64,000 nt of DNA from Selaginella tamariscina (taxonomy: Eukaryota > Streptophyta > Lycopodiopsida > Selaginellales > Selaginellaceae): the NCBI GenBank assembly GCA_003024785.1, contig PUQB01000055.1, forward strand, positions 377,567 through 441,566. The letters are read 5' to 3'. A program made the position numbers and the translations under genes. How positions within the stretch are numbered: the stretch's first letter is position 1; every line of letters starts with the position of its first letter. The notes below the pieces were generated by a model, which was given only the letters and a program-made list of their open reading frames with translations, did not search any database and had not been told where the DNA came from. This document shows, piece by piece, positions 60,640 to 64,000 of the stretch.

Positions 60640-62160
60640 TATAACAAGGGTAGTTCTTGTTTAAATCAGGGGTTGGAAGACTAAGCTAGACTTAGTTGTC
60701 TTGAATATGATAGGGTTGAACTTTGTGCTGGGCTTAGATTGGTTTCACAAGCATGTGGTTGAGATAGGGATCAGGTGACAATTGAATTATACTCAAAACA
60801 AAAAAGGGTGGTAAGAAAGCAACGATCAAGATGAAGATGCTAACTAACAAGGATTGAAATCCTATGTTCCTTACCTTGACATAATTACATAAAGCAGTTA
60901 AACATAAAAACATGTATTTCTTGCAATAGTGTTAAATACCAGTGAAGGTAAGATAGAATATGGTTAAAAACCTGTTCCCAATCCTATTTTAGAAGTCTTA
61001 AACATCTTTAAAGACATATTGTTAAAAGACTTACCACCTGAGCTACCATTGCGTCGAGGTATGAATCACAAAATAAAGATTTTGCTAGGTTCTTCTTCTC
61101 TGGCAAGGGCTGCTTATCAGTTGAATCCTTAAGAGTTGGTGAAACTGAAGAGACAGTTGACAAAGTTGGTTAGCTGAGTATTTGGCCTAACTGATTGTTG
61201 TATGGTGCATCGATCTTGTTTGTAATAAAAAAAAAAAATGGTATGATGCAAATGTGTGTGAATTATTAAGCACTGAATGTAATAATAAAAAATAAGTATT
61301 TTCTTCTGCAAATGAATGACTTATTTAATAGGTTATTAAAAGCCAAGTATTTTCAAGAATAGACTTAAGATTCGGGTACCATCATATTTGAGTAGCAGAA
61401 GATGACATTAAGAAGACTACTTTTCAAACACATTATGGATCATTCGAGTTTCTAATCATGTCGTTCGAATTGTGTAATGATTCGACAACTTTTTGCACAG
61501 TGATGAATGACGTGTTTAGAGACTATCTAAACGAGTTCATGGTGGTGTATATTGATGACATTGAGGAACATATAAAGCACTTGAAAAAGGTGTTTCACAT
61601 ATTGAGGAAAAACCAATTGTATGCTAAAGAAAGTAAGTGTGCATTTGGTCAAACTAAGATAGATTTCTTGGAATACTTGGTCTCATGTGGGAAAGTTACC
61701 ATGGATCCGAAGAAAGTGCAAGCCATTACCAAGTGGCGATTTTGAAAGACATGCATGCAGTTAGAGCATTTTTTGGATTAACAGGTATATCGAAGGTTCA
61801 TAAAAAATTATTCAAAGATTACAGCTCCATTAACCAATGTCACAAAAACATTCTTTACTCTAGAGTGCTAGTGAGTGTTTGTCAGACTCAAAGAAACTAT
61901 CTCTATTGAGCATGTGTTGCGGTTGTCATTTTTTGAAGATCCATTTGAGATTTAATGTGATGCATCAGACTTTGCAATTGGTGGTGTACTATAACAAAAA
62001 GACATTTGATGTTCTTTATTTCAAAAAAGTTGGATGCAATACAAGTTTGATGGCCTACTAACGAAAAAGAAATATATATTATTATTGCTTCTTTAAGGTA
62101 TTGGCGTCATTATCTTTTAAGTTATGACACAATGGTTTGAACGGATAATGTAACTCTGAG
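60640..62160 (+). pseudogene. Ty3/gypsy protease-linker, reverse transcriptase and RNase H, degenerate
   Basis: Plus-strand order is KLDLVVLNMIGLNFVLGLDW (before RT), KDILLKDLPPELPLRRGMNH (RT entry), LRFGYHQI-like remnants, FELCNDSTTFCTVMNDVFRD, the YxDD box as YIDD in MVVYIDDI, SKCAFGQTKIDFLEYLVSCG, and RNase H remnants near CDASDFAIGGVL. Multiple stops are present, and about 200 bp between 61,130 and 61,360 is replaced by unrelated AT-rich sequence. Confidence 0.75.
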
Positions 62161-62239
62161 GTACTTCGAAATGATAGATAAATTTTAAGGTTATCTTTAA
62201 AATAAAGATATAACAAAAATATATTGATCTTTATTTTAT

Positions 62240-63400
62240 TCATTTTTATTACATTCAAATTCAATTAATGAGCTAAACTAGTTGATATAAAATTATATGT
62301 TGCTCCCGTGTCGATCATCGTTTGGATTTGGTCCCCTTGTAATTTTTTTTTATAATATAGCAAAAGGTCAGTTTTATCTTGAATAAAAAGTAGATTGTGT
62401 TAGACACAACAATACCTCTTCTGATTCTTCTTTTGAATCTTTAAATGTTTCATGTTCAACAACTTTCTCTTCTATCATCACCTTAAAATGACTCAACTAT
62501 GTGATGGTGCCCAACATTCTTTAACAAAATGATCAAACTTATTGCAATTATAACATTTCGGAGCTCCGCAGTGGATTGTGGAGGAGCAGGCTTTGGGGTT
62601 AGACCCTTAACCTACTAAGGCAATGGTAAGGCTAACGGTTTTTGAGATTCGTTGGGCCTTGCTGACATGTCCAGAAACTTTGAACTGCCAACAAAGGGAT
62701 TCGCATCGTTTCTTGAACTTTCTCCACTTGAAAGTTGGGGGTCATCGCCTTTATTGTATAAATCCTCCAATGACATGCCATAAGCAACCTTCTAAGCTAC
62801 CTCCTGGCAATTCCAATAATTTGTTGGTTTGTACTTTAGGATTTCCCTTCGAGTCTTTTCATTCAAGCTAGTTATAAAACAACTTGAGCTTCATCATTGC
62901 TCATATTTGGGACCAAATGCCTTACACTCTCGAACTAGTAAACATAGTCCATCGGGTTTTCCCGAGGCCCCTGTTTACAAGTTACCAAATCAGCACGCAA
63001 TCGTGACCCAAGATCATCTAGCATATACTGTTTTTTGATCTTCATTTTCATGCAACTCCAATTGTTCCGATGTCCATGTTCACCTTCAACGATACACCAC
63101 TAATATGTTTTAGCTTCCCATTTGAGAAACTACTTAATACACAAAACTTTTCCTGCCTTTTTCATAAAAGCGGCCTCAAAGTAACTTTTAATATCATACA
63201 ACCAGTCATCCAGGCTTAATTGGCTTGAACTTACTAGAACCACCTCTATCTTTGTCTGCCAAAGAATTTGATTCAAAGGAACCTAATTTTGAATCATGCT
63301 TCTCTTTTTTTTCCATGTATTTGGTTGTGAAACATATAGTACTACGCAGCCATTGGAATCCGAATGACAACATTATTGATTCGATCATTCAACACTAAAA
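62240..63400 (-). pseudogene. Ty3/gypsy gag and protease remnant
   Basis: From the high-coordinate end on the minus strand: KHDSKLGSFESNSLADKDRG, the gag core SYFEAAFMKKA and LVTCKQGPRENPMDYV, a complete CCHC zinc knuckle CYNCNKFDHFVKEC near 62,510-62,560, and the aspartic protease motif MIDTGATYNFIS near 62,295-62,335. Several stops break the gag frame. Its orientation is opposite to the reverse transcriptase immediately to the left. Confidence 0.75.
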
Positions 63401-63851
63401 CATCCCCTTGAGGGCATTCATCATTATTTCTTACCAACCAAATCATGATTTAACCCTAGGGGTTCAACCTCATTTTGAGCCTTTGCAATAACCCTCTTTG
63501 CCTTAAGCTTTGGTTACTTTCTCTTGCTGATCATATTAAATCCTAGCTTCAACACTCAAAGAATATGCTAGGAATATACTTGACACGGAGTTGGAAACAC
63601 CCTACACAGGTTATACACCCACATACATAAGCTTTATCCAACATAAGACTTTTGATCATACATGAAATCTCATGTCGACTTGCTGAGCAAGTGTTCTTTG
63701 ATGATTAATAACTCACATGATCAAATTCTATGTGCAAAATTCAGACCTATCAATCGAAAGTGATAGAGTAATTCAAAAATTTACAGTTATTTAAACATTG
63801 AAACACTATATGACTTTAGGCAATCCTACTGATCGTAGAGAACTTATTTAC

Positions 63852-64000
63852 TGTTAGAGTTTTTACCTAGTGTTACAAAAGTGGCTTGTCATATGCCAAC
63901 CTTAGAAATGAAATCTAGTAAAGTAACCCATGTTAAAAACCTGTCTCTTATGAACTCACACCCCCAATTGGCCAAGTTCACAATCAATGCTCACCTCGTG
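63852..64000. mobile_element. LTR-like direct repeat, right copy, cut by the window end
   Basis: Starts TGTTAGAGTTTTTACCTAGT and matches 58,247-58,490. With the left copy it brackets about 5.6 kb of mixed gypsy sequence. No clear primer-binding site was found next to it. Confidence 0.55.

Overview
This is nuclear DNA from a land plant. TOM20 is the plant-type tail-anchored form, there is a long intronless pentatricopeptide (PPR) gene, and there are plant-type ATG7, PYM and SIS3-like genes. Ty3/gypsy and LINE remnants and very AT-rich intergenic DNA full of (TG)n, (GA)n and (TA)n tracts fit as well. Short introns (44-50 nt in the adenylate kinase gene) and the wording of the PPR repeats remind me of lycophytes such as Selaginella or Isoetes. 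That placement is an inference, not a result.

Layout. 1-4 kb: 3' part of a large unrecognised gene (+). 4-17 kb: repeat-rich DNA centred on a large inverted duplication. Its two arms (about 7.1-9.03 kb and 12.2-14.9 kb) each carry a broken germin-like (cupin) gene and the same AT-rich satellite. The spacer holds a LINE 3' end, a terminal-inverted-repeat element and a gypsy integrase/LTR end, and an hAT-type MITE with a clean 8-bp target duplication sits at its left border. 17.4-22.4 kb: unknown gene (-), TOM20 (+), PYM (-). 22.4-29.1 kb: AT-rich desert. 29.1-36.6 kb: unknown gene (-) head-to-head with ATG7 (+). 37.6-41.6 kb: glyoxalase-fold gene (-) and PPR gene (-). 43.1-46.5 kb: SIS3-like RING E3 ligase (-) and ribosomal protein eL28 (-). 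47.1-56.7 kb: rhodanese-like (+), unknown (-), WD40 (+), SAM-domain protein (+) and adenylate kinase 6 (+), with two tRNA-Met-like copies on either side of the last. 57.5-64 kb: nested Ty3/gypsy remnants in both orientations.

The genes are mostly housekeeping (mitochondrial import, exon-junction recycling, autophagy, translation, nucleotide metabolism) and do not form one pathway. Several lie in tight head-to-head pairs with 190-280 bp between start codons. Many leaders carry telo-box-like AGGGTTT/AAACCCT motifs.

Two cautions apply to the coordinates. Many exons contain one-base frame slips, mostly at short homopolymers, which looks like uncorrected long-read consensus error rather than gene death. 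Several splice donors are embedded in (GT)n microsatellites. Multi-exon genes are therefore given as start-to-stop spans, and exon borders are approximate unless stated. Identifications rest on reading translated motifs; no database search was run.
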